From the NCBI GenBank assembly GCA_026075535.2, contig AP026542.1, positions 6,758,001-6,822,000 on the forward strand: DNA of 64,000 nt, read 5' to 3'. The stretch's first letter is position 1, and each line of letters starts with the position of its first letter. Of the stretch, positions 47,898 through 59,294 are shown piece by piece. The position numbers were made by a program, and so were the translations under genes. Below the pieces are notes generated by a model, which saw nothing but the letters and a program-made list of their open reading frames with translations, ran no database searches and was not told where the DNA came from. The stretch is from Tricholoma matsutake. Lineage: Eukaryota > Basidiomycota > Agaricomycetes > Agaricales > Tricholomataceae.

Positions 47898-48896
47898 ATG
47901 GACGCATCAGAATGCTTTGACGTGCTTGAAAGCGACGTTTCCGGAATGTGCGCGCAAATCGACTTGCTTAAATCTACGATTGAAAACTTCGTTAGGACCC
48001 TCCAGGCTAACCCTACGACTAATAGTTCCCCCTTCACGACTCCAAGCGCACCCAACAACGATGTTTTGCCAAACGCGTCCACTAAGGAACATGCCCAGAT
48101 CAAACCATCCCCCCCCACCGAATTTAATGGTGCACGTGCGCAGGGACGTGCATTCCTTAATTCCTGTGAGTTATACATTAGTCTCCAGTCGCATCAATTT
48201 GTCGATGAGGCTGCAAAAATTTATTGGGCCTTCACATACATGAAATCTGAACGCGCCTATCTCTATGTGGACCGTATCCTATGTCAAACTAAAGAACTCG
48301 GTTCTCTACCTTTTTCCACTTGGGGTGACTTTCGAGCTGAGTTCGTACGCCACTTCTGCCCCCTCAATGAATGCCACCGAGCAGTGACACGACTTGAGTC
48401 ATCCACTTACCACCAGGGACATCGATCTGTGGACGACTATATCGATGAGTTCAAGGATTTGGTGGACATGGCAGGGTATGGGAGTGGGTTACCAGTAGTG
48501 GTGAAGTTCCGACGGGGGCTCAACCAAGAAATTCAGGACCAGATTGCACAGATGTTGGAAGGGCGCCCAGCGGACGATGATATCCTTGCTTGGTATGAAG
48601 CTGCTTCACTCTGTGACGAGAACCGACTCACAAATGCGGCGTTTAATGCTGCATTCCATGCTCCAACTACCACTCATACACCCTACACCTTCAATCGAAG
48701 CCTCCCCCGCCCTAACCCCATTCCTGCTCGTCAAACTCCCACACCAGCTGTCAATATCCCAGTACCAATGGATGTTGATGCAGCCCGCAGCCGTGCACGT
48801 AAGTTGGATCTCTGCTACCGTTGTGGGGAACCTGGACACAGGGCTGGAGCGTGTCCCCATCGTCAGGATATCCGCATGCTCACCCCCGAGGGATGA
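47898..48896 (+). CDS. Gypsy family 3 gag with zinc knuckle
   Basis: A 332-residue frame from the ATG of MDASECFDVL. Retrotrans_gag capsid: AFLNSCELYISL, WGDFRAEFVRHFCPLNE, YIDEFKDLVDMAGYG. A classical CCHC knuckle CYRCGEPGHRAGAC lies near the end, after PVPMDVDAARSRAR. The frame stops at TGA 48894-48896 after MLTPEG; beyond it the same frame stays open for about 40 codons (DELLQDLLALVDVEEAKDQV), so this TGA is probably a mutated CGA and gag originally ended near 49016, overlapping the next frame. Confidence 0.92.
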   Translation: MDASECFDVLESDVSGMCAQIDLLKSTIENFVRTLQANPTTNSSPFTTPSAPNNDVLPNASTKEHAQIKPSPPTEFNGARAQGRAFLNSCELYISLQSHQFVDEAAKIYWAFTYMKSERAYLYVDRILCQTKELGSLPFSTWGDFRAEFVRHFCPLNECHRAVTRLESSTYHQGHRSVDDYIDEFKDLVDMAGYGSGLPVVVKFRRGLNQEIQDQIAQMLEGRPADDDILAWYEAASLCDENRLTNAAFNAAFHAPTTTHTPYTFNRSLPRPNPIPARQTPTPAVNIPVPMDVDAARSRARKLDLCYRCGEPGHRAGACPHRQDIRMLTPEG

Positions 48897-49012
48897 GATG
48901 AACTCCTGCAAGATTTGTTGGCACTTGTAGATGTTGAGGAAGCGAAGGATCAAGTTGCAGAGGAGGTTAAGCTGGAAGTTGTAGAGGAGCAGGATTTTCC
49001 TATTCGCAGTGA

Positions 49013-52000
49013 GTGAATTGTATGCCCTCACTGCCTGTCCATAACCGCTTTGAAGTCTTGTCAGTTGAATCCCTGGAGAATGAATCCATTTCTGTGACTG
49101 CTCCCCTCTCTGACCCTTCGAAGTTGGCTAAAGACGTACCTGCTCTCCCCATCTCTCCTTCTACTCCACGTCCCAAAATTAAATCATGGGAGCGTAAACT
49201 ACCACGCAAGTATATTGTGGCATCCACTCCCTCTGCACATTCCTTAAACCTAGCCATCAAACTGCAGACGACCGACACTGGACAGATACTCAGTGTCTCT
49301 GCGCTCCTGGACTCTGGTGCGACTGGTCTCTTCATCGATTCCCATCTGGTACAACAACATCGTCTAAATACTTGCTCACTCTCATGTCCAATACCTGTAT
49401 ATAACGTGGATGGATCCCCAAATGAAGCTGGTGCCATCCGAGAGGTTGCAGACCTGGTTCTCCGTTACAAAGATCATAGTGAGCATGCCCTTTTTGCTGT
49501 CACTCAATTAGGAAAGCAAAAGGCGATTTTGGGATATCCATGGCTTTGAGACCATAACCCAGAGGTCGACTGGCGCACCGGGGAGGTTACCATGAGCCGA
49601 TGTCCATCCCGCTGTTGGACGTGTTTCACAGAAGCCAGGCAAGAACGTCATGGACAGAAGGTGGCAATACGACGAACTCAGAAGTGTCGTGCTGGACCCC
49701 TGCCTATACCTGAAGTGGAATTGGAAGGGGTTCCTGATCTAATGCCGGACTCAGATGATGATGATGAGGACCCAGAGGAAGTGGAGGAGGGTGATCGGAT
49801 CTTCTACACTGCGATTCACTCATCGCATGAGGTGTGTGCCACATCAAACATATCCCAACGCCTTGCCGAGGCCTTCCACAAAAACAACGCTGCTAAATCC
49901 TCTACTAACTCCTTACTCCCTCATCTCCATGAGTTTGAAGACGTGTTCTCCAAGGAGTCATTCGACTCTCTTCCTGCACGTAAGCCATGGGATCACGCGA
50001 TCGAACTCACCCCCAGTGCAACCCCTTCATCCTGCAAGGTCTATCCTCTCTCTCCGGAGGAACAATGGCAGCTTGACCAGTTCATCGACGAGCACCTGGC
50101 CTCTGGATGTATTCGACCATCGAAGTCACCCATGGCGTCTCCCTTTTTCTTTGTCAAGAAGAAGGATGGCTCACTTCGACCGGTTCAAGACTACAGAAGA
50201 CTCAACAACATCACGGTCAAAAATCGCTACCCACTACCCCTCATCTCTGAACTCGTAAACCAGCTCTGTGGAGCCCGATACTTCACCAAGCTCGATGTCC
50301 GTTGGGGCTATAATAATGTGAGGATAAAGGAGGGAGATGAGTGGAAGGCAGCCTTTCGTACCAACCGTGGTCTTTTTGAACCGCTTGTCATGTTCTTTGG
50401 CCTTACTAATAGCCCTGCCACCTTTCAGACCATGATGAACGACATCTTCCATGACCTCATCCTCGAAGGCGTTGTCTGCATCTATCTCGACGACATCCTC
50501 ATCTTCACTCGCACGGTTGAAGAGCACCGTCGCATCACACGCCTCGTCCTAGAGCGACTTCGACGGTACAAACTCTACCTTTGTCAGGACAAATGCAAGT
50601 TCGAAAGGACCAAGATCGAGTACCTCGGCCTGATTATCTCGGAGGGTCAAGTGGAGATGGATCCTATCAAGGTAAACAGGGTCACAGCTTGGCCGACGCC
50701 CACAAACAAGAAGGAGGTGCAGTCTTTGCTGGGCTTCATCAATTTTTATCGGTGTTTTATCAAGGATTTCTCACATCATGCACGACCGCTGTTCGACTTG
50801 ACAGGAAAGGAGGCATGGAGGTGGGATAATGCACAACAGGAGGCATTCGAAAAGCTTAAGGAGATGGTCACTTCCGCTCCGATCCTTACCTTTGCTGACG
50901 ATTCGCGTCCTTTTCATGTAGAAGCCGACAGTTCTGACTTTGCGATGGGCGCTGTGTTGTCTCAGCAGTCTCCGGAGGACCAGAAGTGGCATCCTGTTGC
51001 ATTCTACTCCAAAAGCCTTAGTGCTGTAGAGAGAAACTACGAGATCCATGACAAGGAGATGTTGGCGATAATGCATGCGCTTGAGGAGTGGCGACACTTC
51101 CTCGAGGGTGCCCAACACAAGGTGGAAATTTGGACGGATCACAAGAACCTCGAGTACTTCATGACGGCCAAGAAATTGAACCATCGTCAAGCTCGTTGGT
51201 CCCTGTATCTATCTAGATTCGACTTCTCCTTGCACCACCGTCCGGGTCGCAGCATGGGGAAGACCGATGCCCTATCCCGACGTGCAGACCATGGGGATGG
51301 CAGCGGTGACAACCAAAACATTGTGCTGTTGCAGCCAGACCTGTTCACCATTCGGGCACTGGAAGGCATTGTACCCCAGGGCGAGGAGCGGGACATTCTA
51401 CGTGACATTCGTCGTGCAAACCGTAGCGGTTTACATGAGGATGTTGTCACCCGAGCTGTTAAAGAACTGAGGAAGGGATTGACCCTTTCCTTACATGCGG
51501 CAGAGTGGGCTGAAAAGGAGGACTTGTTGTATTTCAGGGATCGCATCTATGTTCCCAATGACCCAGACCTTCGCCGGCACATCATATCCCAACACCATGA
51601 CTCACAGATTGCTGGCCACCCCGGACGCTGGAAGACCTTGGAGCTCACCTCACAGAACTATTGGTGGCCACAAATGTCACGGCTCATTGGTCAGTATTGT
51701 CGCACTTGTGACCTTTGCTTACGCACCAAGGTCCCTCGTCGCAAGCCTATTGGTGAGCTACACCCTCTTCCTGTTCCAGAGAGTCGTTGGGATGTCATCA
51801 GCGTCGACTTTGTGGTGGAATTGCCAGAGTCAAACGGGTTTGATGCGGTGATGTGCACAGTTGACTCAGTGGGAAAACGCGCTCACTTCATTCCCACTCA
51901 CACCACTGTCAGTGCCCTAGGTGCCGCTCGACTCTACCTCCACCACGTGTGGAAATTACATGGACTTCCTGGTGCCTTCCTCTCGGATCGTGGCCCTCAG

Positions 52001-52915
52001 TTCATGGCAGAGTTCACTCGTGAGCTGTACCGACTCCTGGGGATCAAACTCCTCGCTTCAACTGCTTATCACCCACAAACTGATGGCCAGACGGAGCGAG
52101 TCAACCAGGAACTGGAGCAGTACATCCGCCTCTTTGTCAATGAACGCCAGGACGATTGGGATGATCTCCTTCCTTTGGCCGAGTTTGGGTACAACAACCA
52201 TGTCCATGCTTCCACTCAACAGACCCCTTTCCTCTTAGACACTGGACGACATCCACGCATGGGATTTGAGCCTCGCCAAACTCCCTCACACATCGAGACA
52301 GTGAATGAGTTCACAGAACGCATGAGGGATAGCTTGGAGGAGGCAAGGGCAGCCTTAGCAAAGGCGAAGGACGACATGGCACGATTTTACAACCAGCGCC
52401 ACTCCCCAACCCCTCAGTACAAGGTTGGTGATCGAGTTTATCTTGACTCCAGTGACATCTCCACTACACGTCCATCCAAGAAACTCGCTCATCGCTTCTT
52501 GGGACCTTTCCCCATTGTCAAGTGCGTTGGAACACATGCCTATCGTCTACACCTCCCAGCCTCCATGTCCAGACTCCATCCCGTCTTCCATGTTGTCAAA
52601 TTGCTTCCAGCTCCCCCAGATCCGTTCCCGGGACGCCATTCACACCCACCACCACCACCTACAGTGATCGAGGGAGAACCCCAATATGAAGTCGAGTCAA
52701 TCTTGGACAGCCGTTTGTGTCGAGGAAAACTCCAGTATTTGGTACATTGGAAGGGTTATGGGTATGAGGAGAACTCATGGGTCGAAGAGTCTGATGTAAA
52801 TGCCCCTCGGTTAATCAAGGAATTCCACCGACGGCACACTGCTGCACCGCGTCGCATTCAAGTCACGGACTTTGGTTGTATACAATTTCGAATGCATCGG
52901 GGTGATGCATCTTAG
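49013..52915 (+). CDS. Gypsy family 3 pol: protease, RT, RNase H, integrase, chromodomain
   Basis: One frame with a single TGA (49547-49549, GYPWL-stop-DHNPEVDW, expected CGA), after which 1,107 codons are open. Protease ALLDSGATGLFIDS; an acidic linker (PDSDDDDEDPEEVEEGD); RT with [32 protein letters not shown] and IYLDDILIF; RNase H (VEADSSDFAMGAVLSQQ); integrase finger (HDSQIAGHPGRWKTLE...CRTCDLC) and core ([34 protein letters not shown]); chromodomain (QYLVHWKGYGYEENSW). Chromodomains steer such integrases to heterochromatin, which fits nesting inside another element's LTR. Pol follows gag in another frame, so it needs frameshift or reinitiation. Confidence 0.93.
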
Positions 52916-52926
52916 AGAGGGGGTGA

Positions 52927-53351
52927 TGTAAGGGGACTAGGGGGGTGCCCTGTGTGTTTTTCCTATTTTTTATGTTCGTCCCATATTTTTCCCCACCTCA
53001 TTTCCTTCTATTCTTCATTTTCTATGATTTTTCCAGATTTTATTACTAATTTTCCCTTGCTATCATGTTTGTATATGTTGACACTTTTATATTTAGAGGC
53101 GGAGTACCCCTTCCGACACATACCCCTTGGTATGATGTCATTCGGCGGCCTTGATCCGCCTATCTCCGCCTTTTTCTATTTTTAGGTTATATTTGATTTT
53201 GTTGTCTTCACATATACTGGGCATCAGCAAGGGGATCCTTAGAGTTTTCTCTTCGGATTTCCCTTTGCTAGGTGCGCCCCCAATCCCTGTATTATGTAGC
53301 ATAATTTTAACTTTGGATTTCCCTTTGCTAGAGGCTTAGGTTGCCCTTATA
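52927..53351 (+). repeat. 3' LTR of gypsy family 3
   Basis: 425 bp; carries both C-to-T differences from the left LTR. Confidence 0.95.
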
Positions 53352-53807
53352 GTTGCAGTACTTATACTAGAAGGGAGGTCCCTATTGTCCAATCGGAAAG
53401 GTAGATGCATATCAAGTAACAATAGAAACAATAGGCCTCATGCCTTGCATGAGGCATCTGATGTCATGGAGTGCTGCAGCACAGCATGTCAGGGAACAAT
53501 AAGAGGCATCCAATGTCGCGGATCCAATGTCAAGGATCCAATGTCAATCATGAGAGTCCAACATCACGGACCTCATGTCAAAGTGCTGTTGCATCACAGC
53601 ATGTATGGGTGTGGGTTTGTGTGCATGGAGTCACCATGCGTCAAGGGTGACTTCTGTGGGAAGGGGATCGAATGCATGCCATTGGCATGCATTGTAGGTT
53701 CGTCTGGTGTCAAGAGCATGCCACAGGCATGAGTCGAGGGGTGCCTCCTGTCTGGAGGGGATCATCAGGTGCGTCGGGTTCCATGAGTTACAAGGAAAAT
53801 TGTAACA
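53352..53807 (-). repeat. 3' LTR of gypsy family 2 copy D, inner fragment
   Basis: Matches the remainder of 60825-61510, ending TTGTAACA. Contains CCTCATGCCTTGCATGAGGC-type palindromes characteristic of this LTR family. Confidence 0.9.
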
Positions 53808-53909
53808 TTACCCCTTCGCTATGGTCAAAAGTTCCACACTTTGACCTAAATCTTTGTCTCTCCTTCGTGGTCTGATCGGGCGTGGTCTGGTTATGTGGGT
53901 AGGTCGGGG

Positions 53910-54176
53910 TCAAGGGGTACGATGGAGGAATAGTTCATGTCCAAATTCGGACCATGATTGGGTTCTTCTGGTTCGCGCTGCCCTAGGTAGCGGTGTCAAG
54001 GAGTCGGTGGTATCATTGAAAGGGGGGTGTTGCAGGATGGCAAATTCAATGTCTGTAATCGGGGGTTTGGGACTTGGTTGGAAGATGGCATAGAGGCAAA
54101 ATGCGAATGTCAGGGCTGCCGCTGCAGCCAGGGTCATGCCAACGATGATGGCGAGGATCGTAATTCCTGCGAGCAT
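53910..54176 (-). CDS. Gypsy family 2 ORF4: small single-pass membrane protein, unknown role
   Basis: 88 residues. The N-terminus is a strongly hydrophobic segment (ITILAIIVGMTLAAAAALTF, continuing AFCLYAIF), a signal anchor by appearance, followed by a polar tail (PPFNDTTDSLTPLPRAARTR). It lies between the pol end and the 3' LTR, the place of env in enveloped LTR retroelements. The C-terminal part is preserved in copy C (32821-32993), so the ORF belongs to the family and is not chance. There is no sequence sign of a fusion protein. Confidence 0.5.
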   Translation of the reverse strand: MLAGITILAIIVGMTLAAAAALTFAFCLYAIFQPSPKPPITDIEFAILQHPPFNDTTDSLTPLPRAARTRRTQSWSEFGHELFLHRTP

Positions 54177-54215
54177 GGGTCTGTCTTGTCATGCCATCAT
54201 CTTGAGCTCTGTCTC

Positions 54216-54940
54216 TTAAATCCTTTCATATGGTTCTCCCATCATGTTTCCCATTGCATCATCATCAAAATCATCGTATCCAGAGTTAAAGAAGAGCCAC
54301 TGTCTGTGCTCAGCTTCTCTTTGATCGGTTTCTCAATCTTTCTGAGGTTTCTCCAGGCAATTCATCCTGTAGTGTCTGGGGCCTTGCTGTTTGCAATACC
54401 TGCAAACATATCGTTGGCAAATCAGGTTAAAGTGGCCTATCTGTTGGCAGATGAAACATCTGGCATGTCTCATGTGTGGGGGAGACCAAGGCAGTTGGGT
54501 GGTCTTTGGTTCGGGTTCAGGAGTGGTCAGATCAATTATTTTGGGTGCCCTAGGCACGATCTTTGGGTTCTTCATAGAATGGGAGGAGCCTCCAGAGGGA
54601 GCTTGTTGTTCATCTCTGTTGCTCTGCTTGCTGAATGGCGAGAGCGAGGTCGGTGGTCATCTGTGTCAATCTAGGGGGGTGTGAGGTCTCTCCTCAGCTA
54701 TTCTCGGTCTGTCTGACCGCGGTGCAATCATCTCCTGGATCGTCTGTTCAATCCCCAGGGTGTCTGCATTGTTTATTGCTTCTTCTAGATTTCACTCCAT
54801 TTGTTTGATTGTGCTCACATAGTAGAAGCACATCCTGGCAAGATGGTATTTTGGTGGGTCGTGGGCGAGGTGAATGTGAAGGGCATCAGCATTCGATCGG
54901 TTTCGAGGTATTCTCAGGTGAATTGTTGTTCGGCAGGCAT
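54216..54940 (-). pseudogene. Gypsy family 2 ORF3: double zinc-knuckle protein with acidic tail
   Basis: Read from MPAEQQF (54940), through a TGA and a probable frame change, to LARMCFYYVSTIKQME, NLEEAINNADTLGIEQTIQE, a Pro/Ser region, then RHARCFICQQIGHFNLICQR and YVCRYCKQQGPRHYRMNC (two Cys/His knuckles), and an acidic end (GYDDFDDDAMGN) at 54216. TGA codons at about 54795, 54675 and 54334 fall at CGA-like positions. The 80-residue knuckle part (54333-54575) is open. A nucleic-acid-binding role is inferred from the knuckles. Copy C lost this region. Confidence 0.5.
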
Positions 54941-54989
54941 TTTTGGGGAGTGTCGTAGTGGGAAGAAGGGGGGTTCTGGGTTTTGTCAG

Positions 54990-57900
54990 AGGTGGTACCT
55001 CTTCTTATATTCTGTCAGGATCTCGGGGGCATTCTTCAGGTTCGATTCGGGTTCCATGTGTTTTCGGATGTCGGGTAGTCAACCCATTTCACGAGGTAAC
55101 GGCGTGTCTTGCTGTGCTTCTTGTGTGCGATGATCGCTTCCACCTCGTATTCATTTTCTCCTTCCATGAGGTCTGGTGGTGGAGTCAGGAAGTTTCGCCC
55201 ATGAGTGTCATTCTCATGGTATCGTGTGAGTAAAGCCACATGGAATACCGGGTGGATCTTCCATCTTGGCAGCAGTTTCAATCGGTATGTCGTTCTTGAC
55301 AAGGCATCTTCAATCATGAAGGGCCCTTCTCGTTTTGGTGCCAATTTTCTCGTTGGGTAGCCAATCTTCAGGTTCTTGGAGTCAAGCCATACTTGTTCTC
55401 CAACCTTGAATGGTTTGTATCACCCTTTCATTCAGGTGGCCATAGCCTGTCTGGCTAGTTTGTGTGCAGCAAGAGCTTCCCTTCTCGCAGAGAGAAGTTC
55501 TTGGATCCTCTGTTTGGTGGCCAGCACATTCGTCTTTTTGTAAGGGGTGGGGATAGCGCGTGGTTGATATCCCATCATCAAGTAAAACGGCGAATGTTTT
55601 ACTGTGGAGTGCATCTTCTGATTATGCGCAAATTCTGCTGTTGGGAGATAACACTCCCAATCTTCAGGTTTGTTCAAACAGAACATGTGGAGGTAAACTT
55701 CTAGCTCTTGGTTTACTCACTCCATTTCTCTGTCAGTCTGGGGGTGATAGGCGGTGCTCATGGATAACTTGATCCCGAGCAATCGTCCGAGTTCTCAGAA
55801 GAGTTTGGATGCGAATTGAGGGTCTCTGTCTGAGATGATTCTTCCCAGGAGTCCAAATCTTGTGTATCCATGGCACAGGTAAAGGTCTGCGGTGCCAAGT
55901 GCATCGATCATCTTCGCGCAAGGGATAAAAATTACCCCCTTCATAAGACCATGGTCTACCACGACCATGATTGAGTCAAATCCATTTATTATGGGCAAGT
56001 CCATAATAAAATCTGTCGTTACCAGCTCAAATGGTCTGCTGGCATCAGATGATATTGGTGTCGGTGGTGGGGTCATCGGGTGTGTGTTGATCTTCATTTG
56101 CTGGCATTTCACGCAGCCTTCGACATACTTCTTTATGAAGTTGGCCATTCCTGGCCACCAGTAGTCTCGTTGGATCAGTTTGATCATCTGCCATTGTCCA
56201 GGGTGCCCTGTCGTGATGCTATCATGGTATCTCCATATGATTGCTTGGCGGAGGGTTTTGTCCTGTGGCACATAGCATCTGTCTTTGAAAAAGAGCAGGC
56301 CGTCTTCGAATTTCCAGTCCTCCAATGCAGACTTGATTGGGGGAGTTCCATTGTTCTTCAGGGCTCGTAAAGCATCATTTACGAGGTCGTCCTTCATTAT
56401 TGCTGAGACCAGGGCTCCCTGGAGTTCAGCGTCGATCATTTTCACGAATAGTTCATCAGTGAGGATGGTCTTGTCCTCGTTATCAGTGTCTTCTTTGGCT
56501 ATATGATCTGCTCTCCTCGATAGGGCATCAGATTGTACCATCTGTGATCCTGGTACATGTTGTAGCTTCAGGTTGAATTGTGATGGGTAGATGCTCCATC
56601 TAGCCTGTCATCGGTTCAGTTTCTGTGCCTGACGGAAGTATGTCAGGTTCTTGTGATCAGATAGTACCATCACAGGGAATGGCATCCCCTGTAGGTAGTG
56701 TCTCCATGTTTCCAGTGCTTGGATTACTCCCAGTAGTTCCCTGTCGTATATCTTGTAATTTCTTTCTGCTTCATTGAAAGAGTGAGAGATATATCCACAT
56801 GGGTGCCAGTCTCCATTGGCATCCTGTTGTCTGAGTACTGCACCTGTCGCAAATTTCGAGGCATCAGATTCCACCACAAATGGTTTTGTTGCGTCTGGCA
56901 TCAGCAGTACTGGGGCTTTGTTGAACTTCCTTTTTAGTGCATCGAATGACTGTTGGCAGTCGTTTGTCCATTTGAATTTCTGGTTCTTCTTTGTCAAATT
57001 GTTCAGCAGTATCCTTCACTGTCTTTGGCATGGGCCAGTCCTTGATCCCAGCCAGTTTCGTGTTGTCCATCGCGAGTTCATTGGGCCTGATGATCATGCC
57101 CAAGAAGTCAACTTCTTGCATGTTGAACTTGCACTTCTCTATCCTCAGGTAGAGATCACATTGTCGTAGTCATTCGAGGACCCTTTCAGTCCTTATCCGG
57201 TGTTCTTCTTCTGTCTTCAAGAAGATCAGGATGTCATCCATATAGATGATGAGCCATCCTTCATCTAGCATGTCTCGGAAGAGATCATTCATCATGGCCT
57301 GGAATGTTGCTGGTGAGTTGCACAGCCCAAAGAACATCACCATTGGCTCAAATAGCCCTCGGTTAGTCTTGAATGCTGCCTTCCACTCATCTCCTTTCTT
57401 TATCCATACATTATGATATCCCCATCAAATATCAAGTTTTGTGAAAAATCTTGCTCCTTTCAGCTTGTCCAAGAGGTCTCCGATCAGTGGCAGGGGGTAG
57501 TTGTTTCAGATCGTTCCTTCGTTCAGATAGCAATAGTCTTGGCAAGGTCGCAGAGCATCAGAGTCCTTCTTTGACACGAAGAAGAACGGGGATGCCATGG
57601 GTGATTTCGACAGTCGGATGTATCCTTTCTCCAGGTTTTCATCTAGAAACTCATTGAGTTTCTCTTGTTCCTTTGGTGTCAGTGGGTAGACTTTGCAATC
57701 CTTCAGTACAAAGCCTTCCTTCAAGTTGATCGCATGATCCCATGGTCTTGATTCCGGGAATTGTTCAGATGCAGCTTTTTCGAATACCTGTCTGTATTTC
57801 TGGTATTCTGGTGGCAGTAGGTCATCCAGGGTCTGTTTGCTGGCCTCCCTCCCCTCATCTTGTACATGTGCAAGTCACTGGGAAATGGATGTCTTTGCTC

Positions 57901-59227
57901 TGATCCATGCGCTCTTCGAGAATACATATCATGGGGAGTCCTTGGCTTTTGTGATCCTGGAGATCGTGTTTGTTTTCTGTATGTATGTATGGGTCAGTCC
58001 TCAGTGTTCCTTGGTGAGGGATGGTTCTTCTGGTGGTTCAAATATGCCAATGACCGGTTCTCCTCGTACATATGCGATCAAGAGGTCTGTCACATCTTGT
58101 TTGTGGGTTTCTCCCATTGCTCGTATTTCCATGCCGGTGTCTGCCAGTAGTTCTTCATCGGGTACCACTTCGATCTTTACTCGAGGGGGGGTCTCCCTGG
58201 GTATCGGTACTCTGGTGTCAGTAGTACCATAATCTGGGGTTCTGTAATCGTGTATTGGGGTAGCCTCCTGACAAGGGTCTTTTGTCTTGTTTTGTAGTGC
58301 CATTTTCGAGTTTCATTTGCCGGTGCTTTCCTCCCCTGTGGAGGTCAGTGAGTCTTTTTTCTTCCGCAAGATCCATCGTGTCTTGTTGCATTTGTTGTGT
58401 TTGCCCTTTTCCAGTTGCTTCTTCTTCTGGTTTTCTCGGGTCTTGGCAACAGCACATTGTGCTGCTTCGAGGTTTCTGGTTTCTCTAGGAGTGCTGCTGC
58501 TCCTGGTCATTGTGATGGCTTTCTGGACCGAATTCAGCTCCTTTGCTTTCTTCTCGGAAAGCCTTTCCTTTGTTCTTGCCATGGCCAGTTGGGCTTGGGC
58601 GAGGTTCCCTTCTTTCTCTTTGGAGAGCCTCTTTCTTGTTTTTGCCACAGCCAATCTGGCTCAGGCAAGGCTTCTCTCTTTATCTTCAGAGAGCCTCTGT
58701 CTTGTTTTGGCCATGATGCGTCAGATTCATGCCATTCTGTCATTCGGTGCCTCCCTTTCAGCGTCAACCCTGGGGAGTTTTAGGGTGTTTGGGAGGGCCT
58801 GTTCAGCTCTTCTCGTCTTCTCCAAGATTTGTTGGATTTGAGCCTGTCATCCTTTGTCTCGGAACTCAAGAGTTCCTTTCTTCCAATCAATGATCGGGTT
58901 TACCTCCCACAGCCATGACAGACCTAGGATTACCAATTCTTTGCCTAGTCCAGCAACTAGGTATTCCATTGGGTAGCTCCGTCCATTGATGTGGAGCCTC
59001 CCTTTCACGTATCTTGTGATCGTTCCCTGCCTATTCAGGGTTCCATCTACATTTGTGGCCTGGATGGTGTGGCCTAAGGGATATGTCCTGATCCCTTCTT
59101 GTTCGACAAATTTCAAGTCAATAAAGACTCCTCCTGCTCCAGAGTCGAGGAGCGTGTTTGTTGCAATGTCTTTCCCATTGTCTGACTCAGCTACCCAAAT
59201 AGACAGGCGCATAGATTGTCTATTCAT
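54990..59227 (-). pseudogene. Gypsy family 2 protease-RT-RNase H-integrase-chromodomain (copy D)
   Basis: Protease 59227-58847 (TLLDSGAGGVFIDLKFVEQE). A linker with long KRLSKEKEGNLAQAQLAMAR-type repeats runs 58840-58300. Further pieces: [20 protein letters not shown] in [20 protein letters not shown] in RNase H, HPGQWQMIKLIQRDYWW and the integrase core ([20 protein letters not shown]). The C-terminal integrase (55686-55432) and GPFMIEDALSRTTYRLKLL lead to a chromodomain (RYLVKWVDYPTSENTW) near 55060. Stops and frame changes occur about every few hundred bases, many TGA at CGA sites. It preserves what copy C lost after MFCLNK. Confidence 0.85.
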
Positions 59228-59294
59228 GGTAGCTAAGAGTACACAGATCCTAGGGAGACTACAGCGGTGACTGGCATCGTATCAGGCTGCTGTT

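Larger units (their letters stand above)
47307..53351 (+). mobile_element. Young Ty3/gypsy chromovirus, family 3 (425-bp LTRs), TSD GTTGC
   Basis: 6,045 bp. LTRs 47307-47731 and 52927-53351 differ at only two positions by my reading, both C to T in a CG context. Ends are TGTAAGGG and CCCTTATA; GTTGC is duplicated at 47302-47306 and 53352-53356. A polypurine tract (AGAGAGGGGGTGA) precedes the right LTR. Gag and pol are whole apart from two TGA codons, making this the youngest insertion in the window. Confidence 0.96.
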
